Numbered from the stretch's first letter, positions 36,015-47,263 are shown. The stretch is DNA of 64,000 bases from Granulicella sp. L46 (GCF_009765785.1 NZ_LMUT01000012.1:716800-780799); one strand, 5' to 3'. The notes: generated from the sequence alone by a model not told the origin. Numbers and translations: made by a program.

Positions 36015-38948
36015 TTAGCTGACCGTCAGGACGATGGTGGTGGCGCTGGTGGTGGCACCGCTGGTGCCGGTGATGGTGAGGACGTAGGTGCCGGCAGGGG
36101 TGTCGTTTGTGGTGGTCGTGATGTTGTTGGTGGCGGTGCTGTTGCCGCCGCAGCCGGTAAGGGCCAGACCGCTAAGGGAGAGAGCGAAGACGAGGCCGAG
36201 GGTGAGGCCGGCCGTCAGGAGCTTTGAGCGCAGGCGGCGGGAGCGGCGGCGCAGGGTGAGCAGAAGGAAGGCGCCGGCGAGGGAAGCCGGGAGCGGGAGC
36301 TGCTTCCAGGGCGAACGGGGGCGACCCGGGGTGTCGGAGGAGGCTTTTTGAACGCCAGGCCGAGCGGCGGCGGTGCCACTGCAGGAGGCGGCGCTGGTGT
36401 AAATGGTGTAGCTGGCAGTGGCTGCGGCCGCGCCGGTGATGGAGGCCGTGGGGCTGACGACGATGCAGCCATCGGCTGGGGAACCGCTGGAGCTGAGCGT
36501 GACGGTGCCGGTGAAGCCGCCGGAGGGAGTGATGGTGAGGGTGCCTGTCGTCGAGGCTCCGGAGGGTACCGTCGGGCTGGGGGAGCTGGCGGTCACGTTG
36601 AAGTAGCCAGGGGTGGAGGAGCCGCCGACGTTGAGGGTGAGGGTGCCTGTGGAAGCGGCGAAGACGGTGTCGCCGGGAAAGGTTGCGGTCAGGACATGTG
36701 CGCCGGGGGCGGTGGAGCTGAAGCTGTAGGTGGCCACGCCATTGGTGAGAGGAATGGTGTTGGAAGCGCCTCCGTCGACTGCGAGGGAGATGCTGCCGCT
36801 GGGAACCAAGGTGGTGGCGGTGAGGGCGGCGACGGTGATGGTGATGGTGTCGGTTGCACCGGTGGCAGGTGTGCTGGTGGCCGCGGTAACGGTGACGCTG
36901 GAGGCGAGCAAGGAGCTGCCGGTGGAGTTAGGCCAGGCGTTGAGGAGGTTGAAGAAATCGATGGAGCCGAGGCCGGAGGCTTCGTCGTAGCCGGTGACGG
37001 CAGCGTAGTCTGTCGTCCCGGGAGAAGCACAGTAGGAGGCGCCGGAGAGGCACTGATTGCCGCCGGAGGTGATGTCGTGGAAGGCGGTGGCGTAGGCCGA
37101 GGTGGCGGCGATGGAGTAGAGGGTGGAGTTGAGGACGCCCTGGCCGGTGGAGTTCCTGGCCTGGTTGATGATGGCGACCAGGGCGGAGAAGGTGGGGGCT
37201 TCGAAGCTGGTGCCGCCGCCGGCGGTGAGGTCGCCGGTGGAGGAGTCACGGAGGCCATTGTTGCAGCTGGCCTTCTGGCTGCTTTGCCAGAAGGTCTTGT
37301 CGCTGGTGCAGAAGGCGAGGGGCGCGTTGAAGGGAGAGGCCGTCATGGCGATGTCCGGCACCATGCGTTGGCCGGGACTGGCGATCGCTACGCCACCAAC
37401 GGTTCCCGCCTGCCAGGCGGGCTGGGCGGTATAGATGCTGACGCCCCCACCACCTGCCGAAGTAGGACTGCACTCACTGACGGGGTCGGAGGGAGCGCAG
37501 GAATCTGCCGTAGCTACTACGTCGTCGTTCCAGACCATCTCGGGGATGTAGGATTTCGCCGAGCTGACGATGTCGGTGGAGGATTGGGCGTCGAAGTAGG
37601 TGTTGTTGCCGATGCCAATGTCGGCCGTGGGAAACTCGGTGCCGCCTACGCCGGTGACGTACTGACTGCTGGCGGGAAAGTCGACGGCCAACTGCTCATT
37701 CTGGGCCGCGGTTTTGTACTCGCCGTAGCAGTCGGTGGAACCGCTATCGCCGGCGGCGGAGACGACGGTCTGGCCCTGGGCGGCGGCCTGCTCAAGGGCC
37801 GCGTTGAGTTCGGTGTAGTTGGACTGGCCGAGGTTGGGTTCGCAGTCTCCGTAGCTGGAGCTGATGATGGGCGCGATCTTCTCATCGATGGCGTACTCGA
37901 TGGAGTTGAAGGCGCCGAAGTTGTTGTTGTTGCCGGTGTAGACGAAGTAGACTTGCGCGCCCTTGGCGATGGTGCTGGAGTACTCGAGATCGAGGTCGGA
38001 CTCGGCTTCATCGCCGTCGTCGTAGACCTCGGAGGTACCGGAGTCGGGAACGAGGACGATGATGGGCGTCTTGCCGGGAATGTTTACAGCCGCCTGGAAG
38101 TTCGAGATGTCGCTGAGGTTGACGGCGGACTGTCCGATGACGGCGATGGACTGGTTGGAGCCGGAGAGACCGGAGTTGTAGGCGGGAGTGATGTCGTAGA
38201 TGGTGGCGAGGTCGCCGGGTGTGAGGAAGTGGCCGCCGGTCTGGCTGGAGGTGAAGCGGGGCTGCGCGGCCTGGGGTGCGCTGCGGAGGATGTGGGGGAT
38301 GAGGTGGAAGTCTGAGAGGTTGCCAATGGCGAGCACGGAGGAGGCGAGCGCCGCGGGGAGGGTGAGGTCGGCTGAGGGGGCGAAGTGTTTCTGGGCGGGC
38401 TGGAGGGCGGTGGCCGGAGTGAGATAGTAGTGCAGCGGAGCGCCGAAGGCAGAGGCTACCTGGGCGGCGGTTCCGGAGAACAGGATGCGGTTGCGGCTGC
38501 GCGAGACGGAGTCGATGGAGAAGCCCTGCTGCTCGAGCCAGGATTTTGCGGCGGCGATGTCGGAGTCGGCTACGCCGAACTGCGCGGCGTACTGGTCGGG
38601 GGTAATCCACTGGTGGTAGAGGGGGGAGGCGGGGTTTTGCTGGGCGGCGACGAGGGCGTCGAGGGCTGCCTGTTGGGCGGCGCTGCGGCTGAAGAGTAGG
38701 GAGATGCCGTGGAGCTGGAGGCTGCTGGGAACGGTGCCCAAGTCGTCGGCGGCAGCGGCGCGTGGGGGACGCGAGCCGGCGAGGCTGGCGCGACTGGAGG
38801 CATCGATGGGTGAGGTGATGCGCGGCTGCAGCCTGGCGGAGGTGTCTTGCGCGATGGCCGGGGTGGAGACGCAGAGAGCGAGTGCGGTGCAGAAGACAGT
38901 CAGCAGCGAGAGCGGCTGGAGGGAACGATGCATCGAGAGACGTTTCAT
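36015..38948 (-). CDS. Secreted S53 (sedolisin/kumamolisin-like) protease with Ig-like repeats
   Basis: A 977-residue preproprotein. Start at 38948 (MKRLSMHRSLQPL, signal peptide); an upstream TTG is less likely. The pro-kumamolisin activation domain covers about 45-200 (SPLYHQWITPDQYAAQFGV, RNRILFSGTAAQVASAFG). The catalytic domain has Glu/Asp in EAESDLDLEYSS, the oxyanion Asp in SSSYGDCEPN and the nucleophile Ser in GGGTSFEAPTFSALV. One Big-type Ig-like domain follows (SGSISLAVDGGASN), then a Gly/Ser beta domain. A basic/hydrophobic segment precedes the odd tail TGCGGNSTATNN. It is an acid-active endopeptidase by family. Confidence 0.93.
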   Translation of the reverse strand: MKRLSMHRSLQPLSLLTVFCTALALCVSTPAIAQDTSARLQPRITSPIDASSRASLAGSRPPRAAAADDLGTVPSSLQLHGISLLFSRSAAQQAALDALVAAQQNPASPLYHQWITPDQYAAQFGVADSDIAAAKSWLEQQGFSIDSVSRSRNRILFSGTAAQVASAFGAPLHYYLTPATALQPAQKHFAPSADLTLPAALASSVLAIGNLSDFHLIPHILRSAPQAAQPRFTSSQTGGHFLTPGDLATIYDITPAYNSGLSGSNQSIAVIGQSAVNLSDISNFQAAVNIPGKTPIIVLVPDSGTSEVYDDGDEAESDLDLEYSSTIAKGAQVYFVYTGNNNNFGAFNSIEYAIDEKIAPIISSSYGDCEPNLGQSNYTELNAALEQAAAQGQTVVSAAGDSGSTDCYGEYKTAAQNEQLAVDFPASSQYVTGVGGTEFPTADIGIGNNTYFDAQSSTDIVSSAKSYIPEMVWNDDVVATADSCAPSDPVSECSPTSAGGGGVSIYTAQPAWQAGTVGGVAIASPGQRMVPDIAMTASPFNAPLAFCTSDKTFWQSSQKASCNNGLRDSSTGDLTAGGGTSFEAPTFSALVAIINQARNSTGQGVLNSTLYSIAATSAYATAFHDITSGGNQCLSGASYCASPGTTDYAAVTGYDEASGLGSIDFFNLLNAWPNSTGSSLLASSVTVTAATSTPATGATDTITITVAALTATTLVPSGSISLAVDGGASNTIPLTNGVATYSFSSTAPGAHVLTATFPGDTVFAASTGTLTLNVGGSSTPGYFNVTASSPSPTVPSGASTTGTLTITPSGGFTGTVTLSSSGSPADGCIVVSPTASITGAAAATASYTIYTSAASCSGTAAARPGVQKASSDTPGRPRSPWKQLPLPASLAGAFLLLTLRRRSRRLRSKLLTAGLTLGLVFALSLSGLALTGCGGNSTATNNITTTTNDTPAGTYVLTITGTSGATTSATTIVLTVS

Positions 38949-39332
38949 GAAGGCCCTGACTCTTGGTTTAATGGCGGCAACTCTTGGTTTCAAAGCACTG
39001 CAGTGGAGAGGAAAACTAAGGGCCTAAGGGTAGACGGGTAGCCGTCGATTTTGTAGTCCTGCTGTTGGAGACGGCTCCGGCTATCAATAAGGTTACAGCC
39101 CGGAGGGGTTTGCGGACACTTTCGGCGAGCCGCAGGTGCGGGGCACGGGTTCCGGACGGCCCGAGGAGGGATTGCTCGGAGATAGTATTGGGAGCGCGAA
39201 GATGACAGATTTTTCAGGTTTTCTCTAAGGCTAAGTGTCCGGAAATCTGTGGATCGACGGGGATCAGTCAGCATCTATATGCTCTGATCGGCAGGAAAAT
39301 TTCAAACATAAGACTTTATGGAGGAAACCTTG
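38949..39332. other. Intergenic stretch of 384 bases with divergent promoters
   Basis: It separates the minus-strand S53 gene from the plus-strand YceI gene, so it should hold both promoters. No clear promoter box, repeat or small gene could be recognised. Confidence 0.4.
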
Positions 39333-39935
39333 ATGAAGCGCATTAGTGTGGCGGGATGGACGGCGGCGATGGCATTGGCGTTGGGCACGGGCGTGATGGG
39401 CGCGCAGGCGACGCAGTGGAAGATCGACCCGATGCACTCGGAGGCTGACTTTGCGATCAAGCATATGGCGATCAGCACGGTGCATGGGTCGTTCCATGGG
39501 GTTTCGGGCACGATCACATTTGATCCGGCCAATGTGGCGAAGTCTAGCGTGGAAGCGACGATTCCGGTGGACACCGTGGATACGGGCGTGGCGCCACGGG
39601 ACACTGATCTGAAGAGTCCCAGGTTCTTCGACGCGACCAAGTTCCCTACCATGACCTTCAAGAGCACCAGTGTGCACAAGGCCGGCGACCACTATGACGT
39701 CGCGGGAGATCTGACGCTGCATGGCGTGACGAAGCCCGTTGTGCTGAAGCTCGAGGAGCCGGGCAAGGAAGAGATCGGCATGGACAAGAAGAGCGTGCAT
39801 CGCGGGTTTACGGCGACAACGACGATTAATCGCCAGGACTTTGGATTGGCGTTCAACGGCACGCTGAGCAGCGGGGATGCGGTGCTGTCGGATGAGGTTA
39901 AGATCGAGATTGATATTGATGCAGCGAAGATCTAA
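39333..39935 (+). CDS. YceI-family periplasmic protein
   Basis: A 200-residue protein started at the ATG at 39333, with GGAGG 8 bases upstream. A signal peptide (MKRISVAGWTAAMALALGTG) leads to the YceI lipocalin-like barrel: WKIDPMHSEADFAIKHM, VHGSFHGVSGTITFDP, SPRFFDATKFPTMTFKST, GDLTLHGVTKPVVLKL and DFGLAFN. YceI proteins bind isoprenoid-type lipids and are often induced by acid or base stress. It is a monocistronic gene by its surroundings. Confidence 0.95.
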   Translation: MKRISVAGWTAAMALALGTGVMGAQATQWKIDPMHSEADFAIKHMAISTVHGSFHGVSGTITFDPANVAKSSVEATIPVDTVDTGVAPRDTDLKSPRFFDATKFPTMTFKSTSVHKAGDHYDVAGDLTLHGVTKPVVLKLEEPGKEEIGMDKKSVHRGFTATTTINRQDFGLAFNGTLSSGDAVLSDEVKIEIDIDAAKI

Positions 39936-40158
39936 GACGTAAACGCTTTCGGAAGTGAGATACGTTCGCGCCGTTTCCTTGTTGTGAGGGGCGGCGCGAG
40001 GCGTTTGCGGTGAATCAAGGCAATCGTAGATCAACTCTGCCGGATGAGTAACTCGTCACACGGACGCGTTGAAGTAGCGTTACCGATAGCCGATCGCGAT
40101 CCGACGCCTTCGAGCGGACAACGATCGTAGTGGTCAATTCGGCACGGAGGGCCTATTG

Positions 40159-40551
40159 ATGAGAGCTCACTCGGCAACGGGACTTCTTGCAATCGTGCTG
40201 ATCGCGACTGGCTGTCAGACGCATACAGGGCGCACTGCGGAAGGGGCTCCTCAGGCAGTTGCAACTACAGCGCGAGTGATTCCAGACGAGTGGCTGGGCC
40301 GGTGGGATGGACCTGAAGGAACCTTTCTCCACCTATCCAGAACGGGAGCGAAGTACACGATTCTGATACAGGATCTCGACGGGCCAAGGACCTTCGATGG
40401 TGTTGATGATCATGGGCGCGTGCGATTCGTGCGCGATGGCAAGACGGAATACCTTGTCGCCGGCGACGGCCACGCGTCGGGGATGAAGTGGCTTGCTGAT
40501 AAAAAGAACTGCCTACTGACGAGAGCCGGTGAAGGATGGTGCCGGGACTAG
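40159..40551 (+). CDS. Small lipoprotein
   Basis: A 130-residue protein with a lipoprotein signal (GLLAIVLIATGCQTH, Cys20 region). The mature part forms a probable beta-sheet domain: EWLGRWDGPEGTFLHLSR, KYTILIQDLDGPRTFDG, VRFVRDGKTEYL. Two cysteines close to the C-terminus (KKNCLLTRAGEGWCRD) could make a disulfide. GGAGGG lies 8 bases before the ATG. No family is recognised beyond this. Confidence 0.75.
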   Translation: MRAHSATGLLAIVLIATGCQTHTGRTAEGAPQAVATTARVIPDEWLGRWDGPEGTFLHLSRTGAKYTILIQDLDGPRTFDGVDDHGRVRFVRDGKTEYLVAGDGHASGMKWLADKKNCLLTRAGEGWCRD

Positions 40552-40682
40552 AACGCAAATCGGCACGCGGGCTCTAGCATCGGCTAGCTGGTGAAAGTAG
40601 ACAGTGGGAAGCATGTGCTTTGTGATGCACTCGCTACGCCATACAATGCTGATTAGGCTCGGCGAGCGCGTACGTCATGGAA

Positions 40683-40758
<76 letters not shown>

Positions 40759-40786
40759 ACCTTCCAATTCGAGACAGGGAGAATCC

Positions 40787-41782
40787 TTGCCCGTTACCCA
40801 TCTGAATATTTTTAGAGGCTTTGATTGTTGCGCGTGCTTCAGGCACTCGCGGAGATGGCGCTTGCGGATTTTGATCGTGGCGACGGGCTTGATGTTGCTG
40901 CCGATGACGTATGCGGTGCCGCAGGAGCCTGCGCAGGGCGAGGCTGCTGAAGTTGCGGCGTTGATGGCTCGCGTGGGGGCACCGTCGCCGACGGCTGTCG
41001 ACGAGTTTAAGAAGGCGGGGATGGATGAGGTTCGGCCGCATGTGTTGACGGCTACCGAACGAGCTAAGGTGGCGAGTGTGCTGGCTTCGCTGCCGAAGCT
41101 GAACAGGCGGGTGCTAGAGAAGAGGCTGCATTCGCTGGCGTTTGTCGATGGGATTCCAGGGGAAGGTACCGGGCTGACTTCTCCGATGGGAAAGACAGGG
41201 CTTTATGACATCACGCTGCGCGCCAGCATTTTGGACGAGCCACTCTCTACCTTTCTGACTACCAAGGAACAGAGGGTGTTTACGAAGGATGGATCCGGGG
41301 TCACGGTCACGGTGACTGGGACAGGCACCGATGCTGTGACGTACGTGCTGCTGCATGAGTCCACGCATGTAACGGATTTTGCTTGCGGCATTACCGCGCA
41401 GCCGCAGAGTTGGTTTGGAGTGGGCGTCTGGGCTAGCCAAACGGCGATGGTGGCTCCGTTGGCGGATTCGATTGCGGCGAAGACTTACTTTCGCGGAGGG
41501 CAGCGAGTCTCGATGGGACAGGCGGCAACGGTGTATGACGCGCTGGCTCAGACTCCCTTTGTGAGTCTGTATTCAACTGCGGAGCCGCAGGAGGATCTTG
41601 CGGAGTTGGTGGCGTGGCGCGAAATACAGAAGGAGCACCACGGGGACCTCGTGATCACTGTGGGGGATGCGCACGGAAAGACTTTGGGGCAATGGGCGCC
41701 GTTGAGCTTCCCTGCAGTGCAGAAGCGCTTTGCGGAGGTCGACAAGCTGCTTGAGCTGCAGGGGCCGTGCAAAGGTTTATGA
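40787..41782 (+). CDS. Exported putative metallopeptidase with HExxH motif
   Basis: A 331-residue protein starting with TTG, 6 bases after AGGGAG and 29 bases after the tRNA. An internal in-frame start is possible. A hydrophobic signal segment (LRILIVATGLMLLPMTYA) follows a basic region. The middle has VLLHESTHVTDFACG, a classical HExxH zinc motif, with a later acidic stretch QEDLAELVAWREI that could give the third ligand. Paired cysteines may form a disulfide. I do not recognise a named family, so the peptidase role is inferred from the motif only. Confidence 0.72.
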   Translation: MPVTHLNIFRGFDCCACFRHSRRWRLRILIVATGLMLLPMTYAVPQEPAQGEAAEVAALMARVGAPSPTAVDEFKKAGMDEVRPHVLTATERAKVASVLASLPKLNRRVLEKRLHSLAFVDGIPGEGTGLTSPMGKTGLYDITLRASILDEPLSTFLTTKEQRVFTKDGSGVTVTVTGTGTDAVTYVLLHESTHVTDFACGITAQPQSWFGVGVWASQTAMVAPLADSIAAKTYFRGGQRVSMGQAATVYDALAQTPFVSLYSTAEPQEDLAELVAWREIQKEHHGDLVITVGDAHGKTLGQWAPLSFPAVQKRFAEVDKLLELQGPCKGL

Positions 41783-42124
41783 ACTCGAGGCGAAAGCTGG
41801 CCGCTAACTAAATCTATAGAAGCGCTGATCACACCGGTCGCAGCGATAAGGGTACAAGTGGAGCAAGCTGAGGAATCGATCGAACGGGTAACGATGCGCG
41901 CGGCGGACTTCGGCGGACGTCCTGCACGTGCTGCAGCTTGGCACCATAAGCATAGGATGTCACCTTTGGCAGGACGGCCACAAAAACTTGAAAGAATCCC
42001 GCGGTATGTGTCCTTCCTAACTCGAGAAAATGTCGCACGGCATCCCTTAGGAGGGGTCTCGATACTAACTTCTCGCTACTAACATAGACTGGCAGTGCGA
42101 GCGCCGGGCTCATGGCCCTCTGGG
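41783..42124. other. Intergenic stretch of 342 bases
   Basis: No supported gene. A 74-codon reading (41858-42082) lacks a ribosome site and family features. No repeat or hairpin stands out. Confidence 0.4.
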
Positions 42125-43357
42125 ATGTCCATGTCTTTTCGGGCGCTTCACTCTGGTTTGGGAGCGTCGGTGAGCGGCATAGTGTGGAAGGATATTCGGC
42201 GCAAAGCTTTTCTGTATGTGGCATTCATCGCCACCGGTGTCGCGCTTACGATTCCAGGGGCGTTGCTGCCGCTGCTGCTGGTGCGCTGGTCGATGAACGA
42301 TGCGCGCGGTGGCCTGCTGCTCTTTAGCTTTTACGCCGTGGGCTCGTTTGGTTCCTACTATGCGCGCGGACGAATGAACTGGTCGGTGGCGCGGGGGGCG
42401 GTGCTGACGGTGCTGGGGGCGATTTGCCTGGGATGGGCGGGGCGGTGGACGGCCTACGGCGCCATCGCGCTTTATGGGCTTGGCCTGTCGCTGACGATGA
42501 CGTCGATCAGCTTGCTGCTCTCGCAGCGTTTTCCGGAGCAGCGGAGATTGGAGCTGACGCGGCTCAATCTGGTGTGGGCGATTGGCGCGGCGCTGGGGCC
42601 TTGGGTTGCGCTGCGCTCCACGCGGGGCGCGGCTACCACTCAGGCGGCCGCTGTTTTCCATGGACAACATGTTCTGCTCGGTGTCGCGATCTTCTTCGCG
42701 GTGGCTGCGGTGTGGTCTGTGGTGATGGAAGCGAGTCCGACTGTTTCGGTAAAGGCGGCGGCGGCGAGCAAGCGGGATGTTGGTAAAGGACCGGGTGTTC
42801 CTTGGCCGTTGCTGGTGCTGATCTTCGGGGCGACGGGCGTAGATGCGGCTGCGGGCGGCTGGTTGACGTCGTATGCGCAGCGCGCAGGTGATTCACTGGG
42901 CATCACGATTGGCGCGGCCACTTTTCTTTGGCTGGGCTCGCTGGTGAGTCGGATCGTACATTCCACCAAGTGGGCATCGCGACTGCCGGAGCGGGCGGTG
43001 CTGGGTTCGAGCATGGTGGCGATGACGGCGGCCCTGGCACTGCTGCTCGCATGGCCGGCTGGCATTGTGACGATGGTGGCGGCAGCGGTGCTTGGACTTG
43101 CGGCAGGGCCGGTGTATCCGCTGGTGATTGCTGCAGCCCTGCGACACCGGGAGAACTCTACGGTATTTGCGGTCGCTGGCGTGGGCGCATCGATACTGCC
43201 GCTGGCCACGGGGGGGCTGTCGAACTGGACGCACTCGTTGCGCGCGGGCTTAGGAATTCCGCTGCTGGCGGCAGCCGTGATGGCGGTGTTGGTCGCCGTT
43301 TCGGGCAAGGCGCTGCAGGGCAAGGGTGAGACGGTGACTGAGGCGCTGATTGGCTGA
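42125..43357 (+). CDS. MFS transporter
   Basis: A 410-residue polytopic carrier with about twelve hydrophobic helices in two halves. MFS traits include the N-half sequence SFYAVGSFGSYYARGRMNW (a loop 2-3 motif A variant) and the helix 4-5 region LSLTMTSISLLLSQRFPEQRR. The C-half has ATGVDAAAGGWLTSYA and AAVLGLAAGPVYPLVIA. It resembles the sugar or fucose-permease-like part of the superfamily, but the substrate is not evident. The start is one of two ATGs, 42125 or 42131. Confidence 0.85.
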   Translation: MSMSFRALHSGLGASVSGIVWKDIRRKAFLYVAFIATGVALTIPGALLPLLLVRWSMNDARGGLLLFSFYAVGSFGSYYARGRMNWSVARGAVLTVLGAICLGWAGRWTAYGAIALYGLGLSLTMTSISLLLSQRFPEQRRLELTRLNLVWAIGAALGPWVALRSTRGAATTQAAAVFHGQHVLLGVAIFFAVAAVWSVVMEASPTVSVKAAAASKRDVGKGPGVPWPLLVLIFGATGVDAAAGGWLTSYAQRAGDSLGITIGAATFLWLGSLVSRIVHSTKWASRLPERAVLGSSMVAMTAALALLLAWPAGIVTMVAAAVLGLAAGPVYPLVIAAALRHRENSTVFAVAGVGASILPLATGGLSNWTHSLRAGLGIPLLAAAVMAVLVAVSGKALQGKGETVTEALIG

Positions 43358-43398
43358 CTTGCGCACGGATCAGGCGCGCGTCGTTTCAATTCTGTCGC

Positions 43399-43899
43399 TC
43401 AATATTTGAAGACGTACGGTGCAGGCCAGGTCATGGTCTTGTCGGCGCGGTTCACGTGCATGAAGATCTTGTGATCCCCGTTCACGGTGGTCGCGACGAT
43501 GACGCCACTGCCGAAGGTACCTTTACCCGCAACTACAGATTTGTCGACGTGATGCGAGGTGATGGGGCCGTTAACGGGACTGTCGGTGGTCCAGTCGTCG
43601 GTGAAACGCGCGAGGGGATAGCCGCTGTATTTGGCAGGCTGCTGCTGCCAGTCGGGATCGTTGTAGTAGATACCGTAGGCCTTGGCGTAGTCCTTGGCTT
43701 CGAGGGCGTCGAAGAAATTGCTGACGCGATGCTCATACCCGAGGTTGGTGAAGAGCCAGCCGTGGCCGGAGACGTAGCCAACCAGTGCAACTGCGCCCAG
43801 TAAGACAATTGCGAGGATCGCGCCAATGATGATGTTGCGCCGACGGTCGTCGCGGGCGGGGTCGTATGCGGGTGCATCCATCAGATCGGTCAGGCTCAT
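43399..43899 (-). CDS. Single-pass membrane protein of unknown function
   Basis: A 166-residue protein started at the ATG at 43899 (MSLTDLMDAPAYDPARDD), with AAGGAG about 9 bases upstream. A basic DDRRRN stop-transfer flank leads into one membrane helix (IIIGAILAIVLLGAVALVGYV). The outer domain has VSNFFDALEAKDYAKAYGIYY, as in NTF2-like/DUF4878-type folds that sit on such anchors. Function is unknown. Confidence 0.75.
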   Translation of the reverse strand: MSLTDLMDAPAYDPARDDRRRNIIIGAILAIVLLGAVALVGYVSGHGWLFTNLGYEHRVSNFFDALEAKDYAKAYGIYYNDPDWQQQPAKYSGYPLARFTDDWTTDSPVNGPITSHHVDKSVVAGKGTFGSGVIVATTVNGDHKIFMHVNRADKTMTWPAPYVFKY

Positions 43900-44009
43900 C
43901 GTGCGGCGCTCCTTTTGGTGATTCGCTATCATTTGCATTAGACACCGGAAACGGCAAAACTGCTTCCTCGCCGGTCGCCGGTTTCAGCAATTGACTCCCT
44001 GGAGTAGCG

Positions 44010-44993
44010 ATGCAAGGTCGAGAGAAGATCGGTTGGGCCGACTTTGCCGGATTGATCGTCAGCGGCGTAGCTGCGGCTATAGCACCGCTCCAGGTGCTTC
44101 TGCTGGCGTTCGCGTTTCTTGGACCCTTCCACTACCTGACCGAGATTGCGTGGCTGCGGAAAAAGCAATTTTACTTCGCGGAAGGCATTGTCTCCTCGCG
44201 CATGTACGTGTTGCTGGCCATCGCCATGGCCGCGCTGACGGTGCTGGAGCGCCTGCTCAAGCAGGACTTCACCGCGTGGATGGTCGGTCTTCTGCTCCTC
44301 CTTTCGCTGAGCGTGTGGGTGCGGAATGTGTATGCGATTCTGGCCATCGCCGTGGCCGCGGTTGTGACTGCATTTTTCCTGCGAACGTGGGTGTACTTTG
44401 TCGCAGTGATGGTGCCCACACTGGTGCATGTCTTCTTCTTTACCTGGACGTTCATGGTAAGTGGAGCGCTGCGTGACAAGCGGGCGAGCCTCGCGAAGTG
44501 GGTGAACCCCACGCTGATGGTGGTGATTCCCCTGCTCCTGATTTTCCTGCCGATGCACTATGCCGCGCCCACCGGAATGTGGCTCCGCGGAGAGGCGGAT
44601 TCGTTTGGGGCGATCCACTACAAGCTGGCGGGAGACCTGCACCATACGATGACGCTGAATGCGCAGCTATTGAACGATCGTGTGGTTGCCGGACTGCTGC
44701 GGCTGTTCGCGTTCGTGTACCTGTTCCATTACCTGAATTGGTTTGTGAAGACTGAGCTGCTGCAGTGGCACAAGGTTTCGCGCCGGGGATGGACCATCAT
44801 CGCCTTGCTCTATATCTCGTCCATGGGAGTGTATGTGTGGAACTTCCGCATGGGCTTTGTGGTGTCGACTTTCCTGAGTATGCTGCATGTGCTGTTGGAG
44901 TTTCCTCTAAACTGGCATACGCTGCGGTTCGTTCTGGGGCGGATGCGCAGGGGCAGCCTGCACGAGAAGGCGGCCGCGCAGGCGGCGGCTTAG
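44010..44993 (+). CDS. Histidine-rich polytopic membrane protein, function unknown
   Basis: A 327-residue protein with about nine hydrophobic helices. It has conserved-looking helix histidines: GPFHYLTEIAWLRKK, TLVHVFFFTWTF, LFHYLNWFVK and LHVLLEFPLNWHT. Intramembrane histidines of this kind suggest a metal site, as in membrane di-iron desaturases or carotenoid-cleaving Brp/Blh proteins. The motif order does not match either clearly. GGAG precedes the ATG by 5 bases. Its end overlaps the yraN stop by four bases on the opposite strand. Confidence 0.8.
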   Translation: MQGREKIGWADFAGLIVSGVAAAIAPLQVLLLAFAFLGPFHYLTEIAWLRKKQFYFAEGIVSSRMYVLLAIAMAALTVLERLLKQDFTAWMVGLLLLLSLSVWVRNVYAILAIAVAAVVTAFFLRTWVYFVAVMVPTLVHVFFFTWTFMVSGALRDKRASLAKWVNPTLMVVIPLLLIFLPMHYAAPTGMWLRGEADSFGAIHYKLAGDLHHTMTLNAQLLNDRVVAGLLRLFAFVYLFHYLNWFVKTELLQWHKVSRRGWTIIALLYISSMGVYVWNFRMGFVVSTFLSMLHVLLEFPLNWHTLRFVLGRMRRGSLHEKAAAQAAA

Positions 44994-45472
44994 GCTCTCG
45001 CGCTTCTGAACGCAAAGGCCGAGCGAATCTGCTCGAACTCGACGCCGGTTGGAAGCTGGTAGACGGAGAGAATGTCGAAGCGGACGGCGATGCTGGTGCG
45101 CGTGGGGGCGGGAAACTGGCGGAGGTAGGCCGAGGCCATTTTGCGGAGGATTTGCTGCTTGTGGGGGTCGACGGCGGTCTCGGCTGGCGCGAAGGCTTGT
45201 TCTCGGGAGGGTGCGGTGCGGGTCTTGACCTCGAATATCACCAGGGTGGGGCCGTCCCAAGCGATGAGGTCGAGGTCGCCGGCGAGGCGTTCGGTGCGCC
45301 AGCGACGGCCGACGATGGTGTAGCCGAGGCGGCGGAGGTGGAAGTAGGCGGCATCTTCTCCGCGCTCGCCGGTGAGCAGGTGGGCCGGTTTCAGGCTCTT
45401 GCGGCCGGCAAAGGAGCGCAGTGCACCATAAGCGCGGCTTTCGAGCGCGAGGGTGAGCGAATTCAGCGTCAT
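44990..45472 (-). CDS. yraN: UPF0102 (YraN) family protein
   Basis: A 160-residue protein started at the ATG at 45472 (MTLNSLTLALESRAYG), with AGGGGAAG just upstream. The family's nuclease-like core is present: GERGEDAAYFHLRRLGYTIVGRRWRT, GDLDLIAWDGPTLVIFEVKTR, and HKQQILRKMASAYL. The D..ExK arrangement resembles PD-(D/E)xK nucleases; the role in the cell is not settled. The usual neighbour rnhB is absent. It is divergent from pyrG. Confidence 0.92.
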   Translation of the reverse strand: MTLNSLTLALESRAYGALRSFAGRKSLKPAHLLTGERGEDAAYFHLRRLGYTIVGRRWRTERLAGDLDLIAWDGPTLVIFEVKTRTAPSREQAFAPAETAVDPHKQQILRKMASAYLRQFPAPTRTSIAVRFDILSVYQLPTGVEFEQIRSAFAFRSARA

Positions 45473-45497
45473 AGTTCTTCCCCTACCTGGAGGATAG

Positions 45498-47231
<1,734 letters not shown>

Positions 47232-47263
47232 ATGCGAGCGATGACGCAGGTGATGAGACAGCG

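Noticed and set aside
36348-38315. Long plus-strand reading frame of 655 codons opposite the S53 protease
   Set aside because: Gly/Val/Asp-rich translation without family motifs; it is the antisense of a clear GC-rich protease gene.
41858-42082. Small gene before the MFS carrier
   Set aside because: No ribosome site, no hydrophobic or family features.
41783-42124. Integrative element attached at the tRNA
   Set aside because: No integrase, no repeated tRNA end and no phage or plasmid gene found in the neighbourhood.
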